64,000 nucleotides of DNA, from contig CANIBP010000006.1 of assembly GCA_947466075.1 (NCBI GenBank), positions 1-64,000 on the forward strand, in the 5' to 3' direction. The position numbers were made by a program, and so were the translations under genes. Under the pieces are notes generated by a model, which searched no databases, had not been told where the DNA came from, and saw only the letters and a list, made by a program, of their open reading frames with translations. This DNA comes from Verrucomicrobiaceae bacterium. Lineage in GTDB: Bacteria; Verrucomicrobiota; Verrucomicrobiia; Verrucomicrobiales; Verrucomicrobiaceae. This document shows positions 8,207-17,087 of this stretch, piece by piece. Position 1 is the first letter of the stretch. The number at the start of each line of letters is the position of its first letter.

Positions 8207-9610
8207 TTAACTCCACTCCTTCAATCTTTCCGGGAACGGGCAGTTCGCGCAGGCGGAGTCGTCTTCGAGGCAGAAGTCCTCATAAATTTGCAGCAGGCCC
8301 TGCTGGTGATGCAGCTTCTTGGTGAAGTCTTTGCCGCGTGGATCGTCGCCAAAGAGACGCTGCACGGCGCGGCGGACTTTTTGATTGTCGAGCAGGGCGG
8401 GGAGTTCGAGGTATTCGGCCCACAGTCGCGTGCGCTCGGGCACAAGCAGCGGGTAGGCGACATTGGCGAGCATTTCCTGTACGCGAGTTTCGCCAATCAG
8501 CGCGATTGGCTTCGCCGACGCATTGGCCAGCAGGGTGTAATGCGTGCTCCAAAAATCATGCGAGAGAGATAGCAGCGTCTCGCGCCATGCAGCCTGACTC
8601 CAGCGAGTGGCATCGGCCAGCGGGGCGACGATTTGCGACCATGCGTTCAGCATCGTGCCCAGCGCGCCTAGACGGCGCTGCGGATGATTGCCGGGGCGGA
8701 TGGTTTTGAGTCTCCAACGCGGAAGCTGGCGTTCATCGAGCCAGCGCAGGCAGTCGTTGCGTGCCTTCCACCACTCGCTCCACAGCTTTCGCAGGTAGGC
8801 ACGAGTTTCGGGCTTCGTGTCCGACTCCTGCATGACTTCGAGAAAGCCGGCGACACCAAAGAGCAGCGCTTCGCGCTTCGAGGCATCGAGTTTCAGCAGA
8901 CGCTTCAGCGGAAGGCGCTGACTGATGAGCACGAAGGGCTGCTGGTTGCTGCTGTAGCCGAGAGCGCGTGCGAGCGCCTGATAAACGGCCTCCTCACGTC
9001 CATGCGCGGCCACGCAGCGATGCAGACGTTTCGATTTAAGCTCCAGCCGGTATTGTGCGGCAGATTCGATGATGGACTGCACACGCGCGGCCTCCATCTC
9101 ATGCAAGGGCGTGGCGCAGCGGCCCAGACGTGCGGCAGCGAGGCCACGATTGGGCTTCGCATCATGCGCGAGCATCGCGGCATTCAACACGACCTGCGTG
9201 ATCTCGCGATGCTGGCTGGTGCGTGTGTAAAAGCGCTCCTGTGGTGCATCAAAGAAGAGATGTAGCACGACACGGTCGTAATCCGCATTCGCACCATGCT
9301 GGTGGCGTTCCCAGTCGCGGGCATCAGGATCGAGTTCGATGTCGCCGTGCAGCGTTTGACCCTCAATGCTGACCGCACAGCCGGTGAAGTCGGGGCCTGG
9401 GCCGGAGTTCCAGGTGCCGAAGTCGGTGATGCGCACCGCTTTGCCATCGGTGCTGGTAAATTCACTGCCGAAGGCTCCCGCGAACCACAGGCTTTGCAGA
9501 TCGAGTTCAGTAAATGGCTCCGCAAAGCCCGGCAGCCGTGTCTCCTCGATGCCAGAAAACACCGCATCGCGAAAGCGTGCGTAGCGATCAGCGAGCGGGA
9601 GCGGCGTCAT
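8207..9610 (-). CDS. DUF2851 family protein
   Basis: 467-residue cytoplasmic protein. The region WNSGPGPDFTGCAVSIEG...GDIELDPDARDWERHQHG...YDRVVLHLFFDA is the hallmark of DUF2851, a family whose function is not known. The C-terminus carries CANCPFPERLKEW, in which two cysteines are three residues apart. It starts 4 bp after the stop of the upstream secretin-like gene and ends 18 bp before the pectate lyase gene, so a shared transcript is likely. The protein has no signal peptide, unlike its neighbours. Acidic residues in GDIELDPDARDW have suggested a nuclease-like fold to me, but that is a guess. Confidence 0.88.
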   Translation of the reverse strand: MTPLPLADRYARFRDAVFSGIEETRLPGFAEPFTELDLQSLWFAGAFGSEFTSTDGKAVRITDFGTWNSGPGPDFTGCAVSIEGQTLHGDIELDPDARDWERHQHGANADYDRVVLHLFFDAPQERFYTRTSQHREITQVVLNAAMLAHDAKPNRGLAAARLGRCATPLHEMEAARVQSIIESAAQYRLELKSKRLHRCVAAHGREEAVYQALARALGYSSNQQPFVLISQRLPLKRLLKLDASKREALLFGVAGFLEVMQESDTKPETRAYLRKLWSEWWKARNDCLRWLDERQLPRWRLKTIRPGNHPQRRLGALGTMLNAWSQIVAPLADATRWSQAAWRETLLSLSHDFWSTHYTLLANASAKPIALIGETRVQEMLANVAYPLLVPERTRLWAEYLELPALLDNQKVRRAVQRLFGDDPRGKDFTKKLHHQQGLLQIYEDFCLEDDSACANCPFPERLKEWS

Positions 9611-9614
9611 GGGA

Positions 9615-10307
9615 TCACTCTGCCTTCAAGGGCGTGAGAATGTAGGCGTGCGCATCCGCCGTAAGCTGGTGCCCGCTGAGTTCGGCGATGTAGGAGATAG
9701 CGTGCGAGAAAGGAATGTTCCGCAGATCGAGGGCGATTTCGACAGACGGCCCGCCGGGTTTGACGACGATGTTCACGCCTTCTTTGTTAGGATCGAGGTC
9801 GCGGGATTTGGCACGAAGGTATTCAGCGGCTTCGGCGATGGTTGCACCTGCAAACTGCACCGTGGGGAAGATGATCTGATCGGCATTTCCAACCACCGGC
9901 GGCGGTGTGGCCGCTGGCGGGATCGGCTTTTCTACAAACTCAGATGCTATCATGACAGCATGTGCCTCAACCCGATACTTCATCCCCGCTAGTTCCGTGC
10001 AGTAGCGCAGGGCGGCGATCAGTGGCACGTTTTTGAGATCAAGGCTGATCGGGACAGGTGTCGCGCCGTCCATTTTGACGACAAACGACACACCTTTCTG
10101 CGCGGGAGCCTCGCTGATCGTGTCGAGATCGCGGCTTTTGACGCGGAGGTATTCAAGAGCTTGCTGAATCGTGGCGTTTTGAAAACTCACCGTGGGAAAG
10201 ATGATCTTTTCGAGCTTCTGCTGGACCGTTGGGGCCTCAGCAGATGATTGGGCAAACAGAACGCCGGAGAATGCGAGGGCGAGGGTGGCAAGGATGCGTG
10301 TTTTCAT
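9615..10307 (-). CDS. Secreted protein with two secretin/TonB short N-terminal-like repeats
   Basis: 230 residues with a signal peptide (MKTRILATLALAFSGVLFAQ). Two similar halves follow, each opening with IIFPTV(S/Q)F..ATI..A.EYLR.KSRDLD and continuing through a hydrophobic-polar pattern ending in a helix such as ALRYCTELAGMKYRVEAHAV. This resembles the STN/secretin N0 fold that binds partners in the periplasm. The same repeat occurs twice in the C-terminal part of the neighbouring GH62 protein, so the two genes share a duplicated module. It is four bases from DUF2851. Such repeats are common in Verrucomicrobia; their partner here is unknown. Confidence 0.75.
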   Translation of the reverse strand: MKTRILATLALAFSGVLFAQSSAEAPTVQQKLEKIIFPTVSFQNATIQQALEYLRVKSRDLDTISEAPAQKGVSFVVKMDGATPVPISLDLKNVPLIAALRYCTELAGMKYRVEAHAVMIASEFVEKPIPPAATPPPVVGNADQIIFPTVQFAGATIAEAAEYLRAKSRDLDPNKEGVNIVVKPGGPSVEIALDLRNIPFSHAISYIAELSGHQLTADAHAYILTPLKAE

Positions 10308-10386
10308 GATGTGGGTTGGCGGATGCTATGAACAAGAAGCGCGGAGTGGAAGCTGAATCTCAAGCTGCACAAGTGTCCATGCGGAC

Positions 10387-12009
10387 TCAATCCTTGCTCA
10401 ATGGTGTTAGCAAAAAATCTTGCCCAACCACCTCCACCTTGTAGCCGGCAAGCCAGGCGGAGTACATCAGTGCCTCTGGCAGTGGGGTCTGTCTAACATC
10501 CAGCGTGATCACTGGCTTGGTGGAAATACCTGATTTGATGCGGATTTCGACTCCTGCTTGTTTTGGATCGTGAAATCTGGACTTCACGCGAAAGTACTCT
10601 ACGGCCTCCTCCAAAGTGGCTTTTTGAAATTGAACGACGGGAAAAATGATCTCGTCGGCATTTAGTCCAGGGATGGGTTTCCATGATGGCAGCTTTACCT
10701 CAATGGCACTGAGGATCACGGCAGATGGATGAACAGTTAGTTTTTTGCCTGCCATGGCTGCGATTTTGCGTAGCACATCGCCCATGGTCACATCTCTCAG
10801 GTCCAATGAGATCGAAGCCTTTGTTTCGCTGTCTTCGGGGATGACGATTGTATTCACGGTGCGTGGTCCGTCATCGGGAGAATCGATGCACACTCCTCTG
10901 TAGTGAAGGTATTCCACGGCTTCTTCGAGGGTGGCATCCTCGAAGGAGACCTGCGGGATGATGATGCGCTTGAGCTGTTCTTCGATGCTAAGGACGGGAG
11001 GCCTTTGTTCGAGAATCCCGATCTTCCATGGGATGCTGCCATATTTTTTGGCCTTGTAACCCTCGTCATCGACGCCCTGGAAAACAAATCGCAACTTTGC
11101 GGGGTCAATTTCGAGGGTTTCGCCGTTGGAGCTGCGAATCAGCTCACCGTGGCTGATGCTGTTGGTCCAGTCGAATGGCGTGAGTTGATTCGCGGCAGCG
11201 AAAGGTTTGTCGCGGGTCGCTGCGAGTGGCTTCCACGGGCCTTCGATCTTGTCGGCGAGCCAGGCTTTGTAGTAGCGATGTCCTGACCCGAGTGCTTCGA
11301 TGATGGTGAGGAATTGGTCGCGACCTTTGAGCTTGTAGGTGCAGGAGGCTTCAAAGAGCGCCTCCTTGGTGTCTTGAAGGAGGAGTTCGGGTTTGGACCA
11401 GCCAAGAGGGAAATTTTGCTTCTGCGTCTCACGTCGCCAGAAATGGCCGTCGTCGCTGGTGTAGAGCAGATGGGCCTTCGTGGCATCGCAGATGACCCAG
11501 AAGTCGATCCATTTCGTTTTCGTGCCACCTTCGGGGAGCGTTTCGATCATAGGCTGCGGTTTGGTCCATGACTTCGGATCGGCAATGTTCGTCGTGGTCG
11601 AGAAATAAGGGCCAAACTTCAGCGGGCGCTTCTCATCGGCGAGCTGGTAGATGAGATACCACCGCTGATGCGGCGTGAAGAAGAAGACCTGTGGGGCGCA
11701 GTGGTATTGATCGTGGAAGTCGAGGGTGTGCCGCGTGGCTTTGTCGGCGTCTTTCCAGTCGGCGAAACTCAGGTATTGCATGTCCACCTTGCCGGAGGCG
11801 CGGCGATGCGTGGCAAAGAGATGCCATGTCCCCTCATGAAACACCATCGTTGGGTCTTTGAGGGCCACATCGGGGTCTGCGGCGGTTTCGTCAGGTCCAA
11901 TGAGCGGTGGGGAGCATTTCCAATGAAACTCGCCCGTCTTGAGCCATGCGGGATCGGCGGCGTGAAGGGTGCCGATGAGGCCGAAGACGAGCATGGCGAG
12001 GTGTTTCAT
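10387..12009 (-). CDS. Secreted GH62-like alpha-L-arabinofuranosidase fused to two secretin-like repeats
   Basis: 540 residues with a signal peptide (MKHLAMLVFGLIGTLHAAD). Residues about 20-335 match GH62 point for point: KDPTMVFHEGTWHLFAT (catalytic-base Asp), QRWYLIYQ, TKWIDFWVICD, LFEASCTYKL (proton-donor Glu), GSGHRYYKAW and SISHGELIRS. GH62 enzymes release arabinose from arabinoxylan. From about residue 345 come two repeats (IIIPQVSFEDATLEEAVEYL and IIFPVVQFQKATLEEAVEYF) like those of the adjacent gene. I know of no common GH62 protein with this tail. Its start codon overlaps the stop of the HAD gene by ATGA. Confidence 0.85.
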   Translation of the reverse strand: MKHLAMLVFGLIGTLHAADPAWLKTGEFHWKCSPPLIGPDETAADPDVALKDPTMVFHEGTWHLFATHRRASGKVDMQYLSFADWKDADKATRHTLDFHDQYHCAPQVFFFTPHQRWYLIYQLADEKRPLKFGPYFSTTTNIADPKSWTKPQPMIETLPEGGTKTKWIDFWVICDATKAHLLYTSDDGHFWRRETQKQNFPLGWSKPELLLQDTKEALFEASCTYKLKGRDQFLTIIEALGSGHRYYKAWLADKIEGPWKPLAATRDKPFAAANQLTPFDWTNSISHGELIRSSNGETLEIDPAKLRFVFQGVDDEGYKAKKYGSIPWKIGILEQRPPVLSIEEQLKRIIIPQVSFEDATLEEAVEYLHYRGVCIDSPDDGPRTVNTIVIPEDSETKASISLDLRDVTMGDVLRKIAAMAGKKLTVHPSAVILSAIEVKLPSWKPIPGLNADEIIFPVVQFQKATLEEAVEYFRVKSRFHDPKQAGVEIRIKSGISTKPVITLDVRQTPLPEALMYSAWLAGYKVEVVGQDFLLTPLSKD

Positions 12010-12671
12010 GACATGAGGTCTTTGAGTGTGACGTGTGCGAGAGACTCAACGCGCTTCCATGCGCCGGTGAAGTCGAGATGCCGCGTCATCGGGCCGGGAG
12101 CAACGACGCAGCGGATGCCGGCAGCCATGGCGGCGCGGAGGCCATTGAGCGAGTCTTCAAAGATGACGGCTTCTTCGGGCTGCACGCCGAGTTTTTCGGC
12201 AGCGTGAAGGAAGAGACTCGGATCGGGCTTCACTTTGCCGGTATCATCGACGGTGGAGATGTGGTGGAAGTGATCGTGTAGGCCGAGTTGGTCCATCCAT
12301 GAATCAATCCAAGTACGCGGACTGCTCGAGGCGATGGCGATGCGCAGACCAAGCGAATCGGCCTCTTGCAATAGGGCTGCCACGCCAGGGAGAAGCTGCA
12401 GGTGCTTGCGCAGTTCATTCTCGTGAGTCTTGCGTGCGACCTCGACGGCGTCCCAGTCAAAGTCGAGACCCGTGAGCTGTTCGAGATCGCGACGCGGATC
12501 ATAGCTGGTGTTGAAATCAGTGCCCACGACCTGCGCGTAGCGCTCCACGGGCAGTTCGTGGCCGTGCTGCTCGAAGATTTCTCTCCAAGTGTGATAACCG
12601 GTGCTTTCAGTATCAACGATGAGGCCGTCGAAGTCGAAAATGACAGCGCGAATGGGTGGGGACATGCGCAT
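12006..12671 (-). CDS. HAD-superfamily sugar-phosphate phosphatase / beta-phosphoglucomutase-like
   Basis: 221-residue cytoplasmic HAD hydrolase. Motif I is DFDGLIVDTES near the N-terminus (nucleophile and acid Asp), motif II is the Ser-Ser in IAIASSSPRTW, the lysine is in GKVKPDPSLF, and motif IV is IFEDSLNG. The cap and the KPDP sequence fit the beta-phosphoglucomutase/2-deoxyglucose-6-phosphatase subgroup; the exact substrate cannot be read. It opens a likely operon with the GH62 gene (4-bp ATGA overlap), so it may act on a sugar phosphate from the pathway. Typical length. Confidence 0.9.
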   Translation of the reverse strand: MRMSPPIRAVIFDFDGLIVDTESTGYHTWREIFEQHGHELPVERYAQVVGTDFNTSYDPRRDLEQLTGLDFDWDAVEVARKTHENELRKHLQLLPGVAALLQEADSLGLRIAIASSSPRTWIDSWMDQLGLHDHFHHISTVDDTGKVKPDPSLFLHAAEKLGVQPEEAVIFEDSLNGLRAAMAAGIRCVVAPGPMTRHLDFTGAWKRVESLAHVTLKDLMS

Positions 12672-12768
12672 GAATGGCCGAAAGAACCGAAAGAAGCAAA
12701 AGATTCGAAAACTATGAAACCTGATCGGTGATTTTTTGCCCCTTTTTGTTTCTTTAGACCCACATGCT

Positions 12769-13332
12769 ATGGCAACATGCCTCTCGATGCTCTGTCTGCG
12801 AAAACCAACTCCCGAACGTCTGCGCTGGCTGCTAGAATCATGGAAAGAGGAGCCACTGAGCTACACACCGCCGTTGAATGATGGATTCATTGCTGACGAG
12901 CATGCCGTGAAGCTGGGAAGCGGTGAACAGACGTGGCAGAGAGCCTGCGAGGCTTTGGACACGTGGGTGATGTTTCCAGCGTGGGCGGAGGTCAGCCGTC
13001 ACGCAGTCAAAGGTCAAGAGGTGGGACAGATTGTGGCGATGATGGTGCGCATCTGCGGTCTGTGGTGGGTGAATCCATGCCGAATTCTGTGGCGCTGCGA
13101 TTCGGCGCACACGCATGGCTTCGTCTATGGCACGCTCCCAGAGCATGCGGAATGTGGTGAGGAGCAGTTTGTGATCGAGAAACGGCCGGACGGCAGCGTG
13201 TGGTATGTGATTCGTGCCTTTTCACATCCACGGCACTGGATGGCTTGGCTCGGCTTTCCGCTGGCGCGGTGGTGGCAGTGCCGATTTGTGCGGGATTCGC
13301 AGCGAGGCATGAAAAGAGCCGTGCAGCCATGA
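12769..13332 (+). CDS. DUF1990 family protein
   Basis: 187 residues when started at the ATG at 12769; an upstream TTG (12736) is a weaker choice. Features include LRKPTPERLRWLL near the N-terminus, a WQRACEALDTWVMFPAW segment, GFVYGTLPEHAECGEEQFVIE and WYVIRAFSHPRHW, all typical of DUF1990, whose members sit beside or are fused to YndJ-like membrane proteins. Its stop overlaps the start of the next gene (ATGA at 13329-13332), consistent with a functional pair. The fold is probably a small lipid-binding-like barrel, but the function is unknown. Confidence 0.85.
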   Translation: MATCLSMLCLRKPTPERLRWLLESWKEEPLSYTPPLNDGFIADEHAVKLGSGEQTWQRACEALDTWVMFPAWAEVSRHAVKGQEVGQIVAMMVRICGLWWVNPCRILWRCDSAHTHGFVYGTLPEHAECGEEQFVIEKRPDGSVWYVIRAFSHPRHWMAWLGFPLARWWQCRFVRDSQRGMKRAVQP

Positions 13333-14240
13333 ACAAACTGGACCCAAAAACCTGGATCAAGCCGCTGGTTTGGCTCGCAATGGTCGCGATGCTGAAGGAG
13401 CGAGCCGTGGAGACATCGTGGGTGGTGATCCTCCTGCTGTTCTCGCCGTTGGTGCTGATGCCGTTGTGGTTTGGGGAATCGGCAAAACTATGGCGGCAAA
13501 AGTGCGATGATGCGGCGCCGATTGTGCTGGCCGGGTCGTTTCTGCGTGAGCCAGGATGGGAGGCCGCGCTTTTTGCTCTGCCGTGGCTGGTCGTGCGTCT
13601 GCTGGCAGCGTGGGATGTGGCGATGGAGTGGCGCAAGAATGGCCTGCCGACGCTGACAGAGGGCTGCATTCATTCGGCGACCGTTTTCCCCGCCATCGGG
13701 GCCGCGTGGCTCGTGGCGAACCGGGCGTACTGGACGCCCTGGAACTTCGACCCGCTCATCGTGTTGCTAACAGCCTCGCATTTTCATCATGCGGGTTTCA
13801 CGCTACCGCTAATGGCGGGTCTGAATGCAAAGACGAGACCGGGATGCTGGACGCGATTTTCATGCGTAGCGATTTTACTCGGCGTGCCGCTGGTGGCGGT
13901 GGGCATCACATGCACGCATTTTGGTGTGCTGCATTTTGTAGAGCCGTTTGGCGTGACGGTTTTGGTGCTTGGGGCCGTTGGAGTGGCCGTGTCGCAGATT
14001 CGACTTGGTTTGGAGAAGGAACGTGGCGCTTGGGTAAGACTGGGGTTTGTCGTCTCGGGTGTTTCACTGCTCGCAGCCATGCTTTTGGCGCTCGGATTCG
14101 GCCTGCGGTATGTGTTTCCCTATCTGGCGCTGACGATGCCGCAGATGTGGGCGATCCACGGGACTCTGAACGCGTTTGGCTTTGGCTTGTGCGGAATTTT
14201 GGCGTGGCGTTCGCGAAGCAAATCGGCCATAAGCGCCTGA
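13329..14240 (+). CDS. YndJ-like integral membrane protein
   Basis: 303 residues from the ATG at 13329, which overlaps the DUF1990 stop. About eight hydrophobic segments can be counted. The motif SHFHHAGFTLPLMAG in the middle and MWAIHGTLNAFGFG near the end are conserved features of the YndJ family. In bacilli YndJ is of unknown function and the DUF1990 domain is often joined to it, so the adjacency seen here is a split version of that arrangement. Longer starts upstream would run back through the DUF1990 gene and are rejected. Confidence 0.82.
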   Translation: MNKLDPKTWIKPLVWLAMVAMLKERAVETSWVVILLLFSPLVLMPLWFGESAKLWRQKCDDAAPIVLAGSFLREPGWEAALFALPWLVVRLLAAWDVAMEWRKNGLPTLTEGCIHSATVFPAIGAAWLVANRAYWTPWNFDPLIVLLTASHFHHAGFTLPLMAGLNAKTRPGCWTRFSCVAILLGVPLVAVGITCTHFGVLHFVEPFGVTVLVLGAVGVAVSQIRLGLEKERGAWVRLGFVVSGVSLLAAMLLALGFGLRYVFPYLALTMPQMWAIHGTLNAFGFGLCGILAWRSRSKSAISA

Positions 14241-14297
14241 TTTCACCTGTGAGCCTCAACGGCTAAACTTGGCAGTAGCCGGTCATCTCATGACTCT

Positions 14298-14579
14298 TCA
14301 GCCCACAAAACCTTGCTGTGCATAGCGTCGCAGCGTTTCTGGTGCGATGTCGTAGCCATTTGGCCACGAAAGGATGCCGTAGGAGATGAAGGCGTCGGCG
14401 AATGCATCTGGATCACTCAAACTCCGACGAAGCGGGCCACCCTCCAAGCCGTACTCCGCGAAATCGATCTCGCTCGTATAGCCGTCACGAAAACACAGGC
14501 TCAATCGGTGCGGCCCCGTGAGCTGTAAGGATGCCAGCTCGCAGGCTTCAAGGGAGAGATTGGGTGTGGCAGCGATCAT
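14298..14579 (-). CDS. DUF2442 family protein
   Basis: 93-residue protein with the DUF2442 pattern: LTGPHRLSLCFRDGYTSEIDF, then GGPLRRSLSDPDAFADAFI, and the ending ILSWPNGYDIAPETL. These proteins usually accompany a DUF4160 partner, as here (8 bp upstream), and the pair resembles a toxin-antitoxin module in size and layout, though the activity has not been established as far as I know. Probably cytoplasmic and co-transcribed with its neighbour. Confidence 0.9.
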   Translation of the reverse strand: MIAATPNLSLEACELASLQLTGPHRLSLCFRDGYTSEIDFAEYGLEGGPLRRSLSDPDAFADAFISYGILSWPNGYDIAPETLRRYAQQGFVG

Positions 14580-14587
14580 GGTGAGGT

Positions 14588-14845
14588 TTAGGTGAGTGGT
14601 GGGATACGTTTAAGCGGAAGATGTTGTTGAGCCAACTCCCAGTTTTCAGCCAGAGCGCCCTCATGCTGAGAGACCCATTCTCGGACGAGTCGGTGGGCCT
14701 GGCCCGAAAACGAACCATCCATCAAATCGCCGTTCAACATGAAAGCCGCCCTTTGCCCCTCATAACGGGCATGAAAGTGGGGTGGGATGTGATCGTCGTA
14801 GAACATCTCAACCCGAATTCCAAAGAAGCGGCTGATTTCAGGCAT
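14588..14845 (-). CDS. DUF4160 family protein
   Basis: 85 residues. MPEISRFFGIRVEMFYDDHIPPHFHARYEG is the characteristic DUF4160 N-terminus, with the invariant HxPPHFH-type histidine cluster; the C-terminal helix has REWVSQHEGALAENWELA. It is the upstream member of a pair with DUF2442. Its start codon lies inside an 8-bp perfect inverted repeat (see the regulatory entry), which could allow autoregulation. The biochemical role is unknown. Confidence 0.9.
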   Translation of the reverse strand: MPEISRFFGIRVEMFYDDHIPPHFHARYEGQRAAFMLNGDLMDGSFSGQAHRLVREWVSQHEGALAENWELAQQHLPLKRIPPLT

Positions 14846-14860
14846 ACTTCATTATGCCTG
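14839..14860. promoter_or_regulatory. Candidate operator over the DUF4160 start
   Basis: CAGGCATA (14839-14846) and TATGCCTG (14853-14860) form a perfect inverted repeat with a 6-bp spacer, and the DUF4160 start codon (14843-14845) lies in the left arm. A palindrome straddling a start codon is what an autorepressing small module would need. No binding protein is known. Confidence 0.45.
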
Positions 14861-14933
14861 TCCACCGTGCTTTGAGCAACAGGCTTGAAATGCCTGGATG
14901 TCGGCCAGCGTTTGAGACACCCTCTTATCCACC

Positions 14934-15848
14934 ATGAAGCTCCTGCTTTCCCTCCTCGTCCTCGTTTCCATCACCAGCTCTGCCTTCGCGGCGGACAAGA
15001 AATCTATCGTCATGATCGCCGGGAAGCCGTCGCATGGACCGGGACAGCACGAACACAATGCGGGGATTCAATTGCTGAAAAAATGCCTGGAGCAGGGCGC
15101 GGCGGATCAGGTAGATATCAAATTCCATCTGAATGGCGAATGGCCTGCGGCGGATGAGTTAGCGAAGGCTGATACGGTGGTGATCTACTCCGATGGTGGC
15201 GGCGGACATCCTGCACTGCAGGAGGATCGCCTCGCGCAGCTCGATAAGGAGATGAAGCGTGGTTGCGGCTTCCTGACGCTGCATTACGCGGTGGAGCCGA
15301 CGATCCCGAAGGGCAACAAGGAATTCATCGACTGGATGGGCGGTGCGTTTGAGATCAACTGGAGCGTGAATCCGCATTGGGACGCGAATTTCAAAGAATT
15401 CCCTGTGCATCCGATCAGCGAGGGTGTGAAGCCCTTCGCCACAAATGACGAATGGTACTTCTACATGCGCTTCCGCAAGGGGATGGAAGGCGTGACGCCG
15501 ATCCTGAGCGATGTGGCTCCTGACTCGACCATGAGTCGCCCAGACGGTGACCACAGCGGCAACCCTGCGGTGCGTGAGTCGGTGAAGAATCATGAGAAAC
15601 AGCATGTCGCATGGGCTTGTGAGCGTGCGGACGGTGGACGTGGCTTCGGTTTCACGGGTGGGCATTACCATCAAGGCTGGGCAAACAACGACCAACGCAA
15701 ACTGGTACTCAATGCGATCCTGTGGACGGCGAAGGCGAAGATTCCGGCAGATGGCGTTGCCTCAACCGTGACGGAAGAAGACATGAAGGCAAATCTGGAT
15801 CTGAAGCCGGGTCAGGGACTGCCGGAGAAGCCGAAGAAGGCGAAGTAA
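14934..15848 (+). CDS. Secreted ThuA domain protein
   Basis: 304 residues with a signal peptide (MKLLLSLLVLVSITSSAFAAD). The ThuA (class-I glutamine-amidotransferase-like) fold is shown by IVMIAGKPSHGPGQHEHNAG, by TVVIYSDGGGGHP, by CGFLTLHYAVEP, and by GRGFGFTGGHYHQGW near the end. ThuA proteins of Verrucomicrobia and Planctomycetes are usually encoded near sugar oxidoreductases and secreted hydrolases and are thought to help break down sugars. It is followed after 18 bp by a sialidase-like gene on the same strand. The C-terminal 40 residues are lysine-rich and unstructured. Confidence 0.92.
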   Translation: MKLLLSLLVLVSITSSAFAADKKSIVMIAGKPSHGPGQHEHNAGIQLLKKCLEQGAADQVDIKFHLNGEWPAADELAKADTVVIYSDGGGGHPALQEDRLAQLDKEMKRGCGFLTLHYAVEPTIPKGNKEFIDWMGGAFEINWSVNPHWDANFKEFPVHPISEGVKPFATNDEWYFYMRFRKGMEGVTPILSDVAPDSTMSRPDGDHSGNPAVRESVKNHEKQHVAWACERADGGRGFGFTGGHYHQGWANNDQRKLVLNAILWTAKAKIPADGVASTVTEEDMKANLDLKPGQGLPEKPKKAK

Positions 15849-15866
15849 GCTCAAACGAGCATCGCT

Positions 15867-17084
15867 ATGAACCGCCGTCGTTTCATTCAACAAACCACGG
15901 CGGGTCTGATGGCTGCCAATGTCGCCGCAGCTCAATCGGCAGGTGGTTTGGTCGCATCCATCGAGAAGATAACGCTCAAGAAGGGCCGCGATGGCAGCGG
16001 GCCGTCGTGGTTTCATCCGCGGCCTTGTTTGGTGCCGTCGAAGGACGGACCCGTGGTGTTCATGACGATGCAGGAGATTCGTGGTTCCGACTTTTTCCTG
16101 CCGGTGCATTGGATGGAGTCGCGTGATCTGGGCAAAACATGGACAGAGCCGCAGCCCGTGCCGTCCTTGGGTCGCAATCCGGCCACGGATGATCGCGGCG
16201 ATGAAAGCGTGTGCGATGTGGTGCCGCAGTTTCATTCGCCAAGCGGCAGCGTGTTAGCACTGGGGCACAATGTGTTTTACAAGGGCAAGAGCTTTGACCG
16301 CAAGCAACCGCCGCGCTGCCCGGTGTATGCGGTTTATAAAGACGGCAAGTGGTCGGAGCGGAAGCACCTGCTCTGGGATGATCCGCGTGGCGCAACGATT
16401 TACACCAACAACTGCGGCCAGCGCGAGGTGCTGGAAGATGGCAGCATCGCGTTGGTGATGTCCTTTGGTGCGAAGCAAACGAGCCGCTCAGCGGCGGGTG
16501 TGCGTTGCTCGTTCGATGGCGAAACGCTGTCGATTCAGAAAGTCGGACGCGAGATCAAGCATGACGCCGGTCGTGGTCTGCTGGAGCCGTCGCTGGTTCG
16601 GTATCGCGGTAAGTTTTATGCGACGCTGCGTGCTGAGGACAATCGCGGCTACGTCGCAGCAAGCGATGACGGACTCGATTTCGAGGAAATGCAGCCGTGG
16701 TGCTGGGATGACGGCACGCCGCTGGATATGAGCACCACGCAGCAACACTGGCTGCCGCACAGCGAGGCGCTGTACCTTGTTTACACGCGCAAGGACGCCA
16801 CCAACGAGAAAGTCATCCGCTGGCGCTCACCGCTGTTCATGGCTCAGGTAGATCTGAAGACGTTGCGCCTCATTCGCGAGACCGAGCGCGTGGTGTTGCC
16901 ATTGATTGGTGATGGATTGAATGCAGCGGATGAAGTGCCGCTGATGGGGAATTTTCAGACCCTCAACGTCACAGCCAACGAATCGTGGGTCACCGATGGT
17001 GAGATGCTGCCCAAGGCTGGCTTCAAGGGCGATCTCGTGCTGGGCAAGATCCGTTGGAGCAGACCGAATGCCTTGGTGGCGTAG
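15867..17084 (+). CDS. Exported sialidase-like (BNR repeat) protein
   Basis: 405 residues. The N-terminus NRRRFIQQTTAGLMAANVAAAQ is a twin-arginine (Tat) signal. The body has a six-bladed-propeller pattern with an Asp-box-like SRDLGKTWTEP and an SDDGLDFEEM-type turn, as in exo-sialidases and other BNR hydrolases. The proposed arginine triad cannot be confirmed by eye, so activity on sialic acid is not certain. It follows the ThuA gene by 18 bp, suggesting the two are expressed together, and is followed by a large palindrome. Confidence 0.72.
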   Translation: MNRRRFIQQTTAGLMAANVAAAQSAGGLVASIEKITLKKGRDGSGPSWFHPRPCLVPSKDGPVVFMTMQEIRGSDFFLPVHWMESRDLGKTWTEPQPVPSLGRNPATDDRGDESVCDVVPQFHSPSGSVLALGHNVFYKGKSFDRKQPPRCPVYAVYKDGKWSERKHLLWDDPRGATIYTNNCGQREVLEDGSIALVMSFGAKQTSRSAAGVRCSFDGETLSIQKVGREIKHDAGRGLLEPSLVRYRGKFYATLRAEDNRGYVAASDDGLDFEEMQPWCWDDGTPLDMSTTQQHWLPHSEALYLVYTRKDATNEKVIRWRSPLFMAQVDLKTLRLIRETERVVLPLIGDGLNAADEVPLMGNFQTLNVTANESWVTDGEMLPKAGFKGDLVLGKIRWSRPNALVA

Positions 17085-17087
17085 GTT

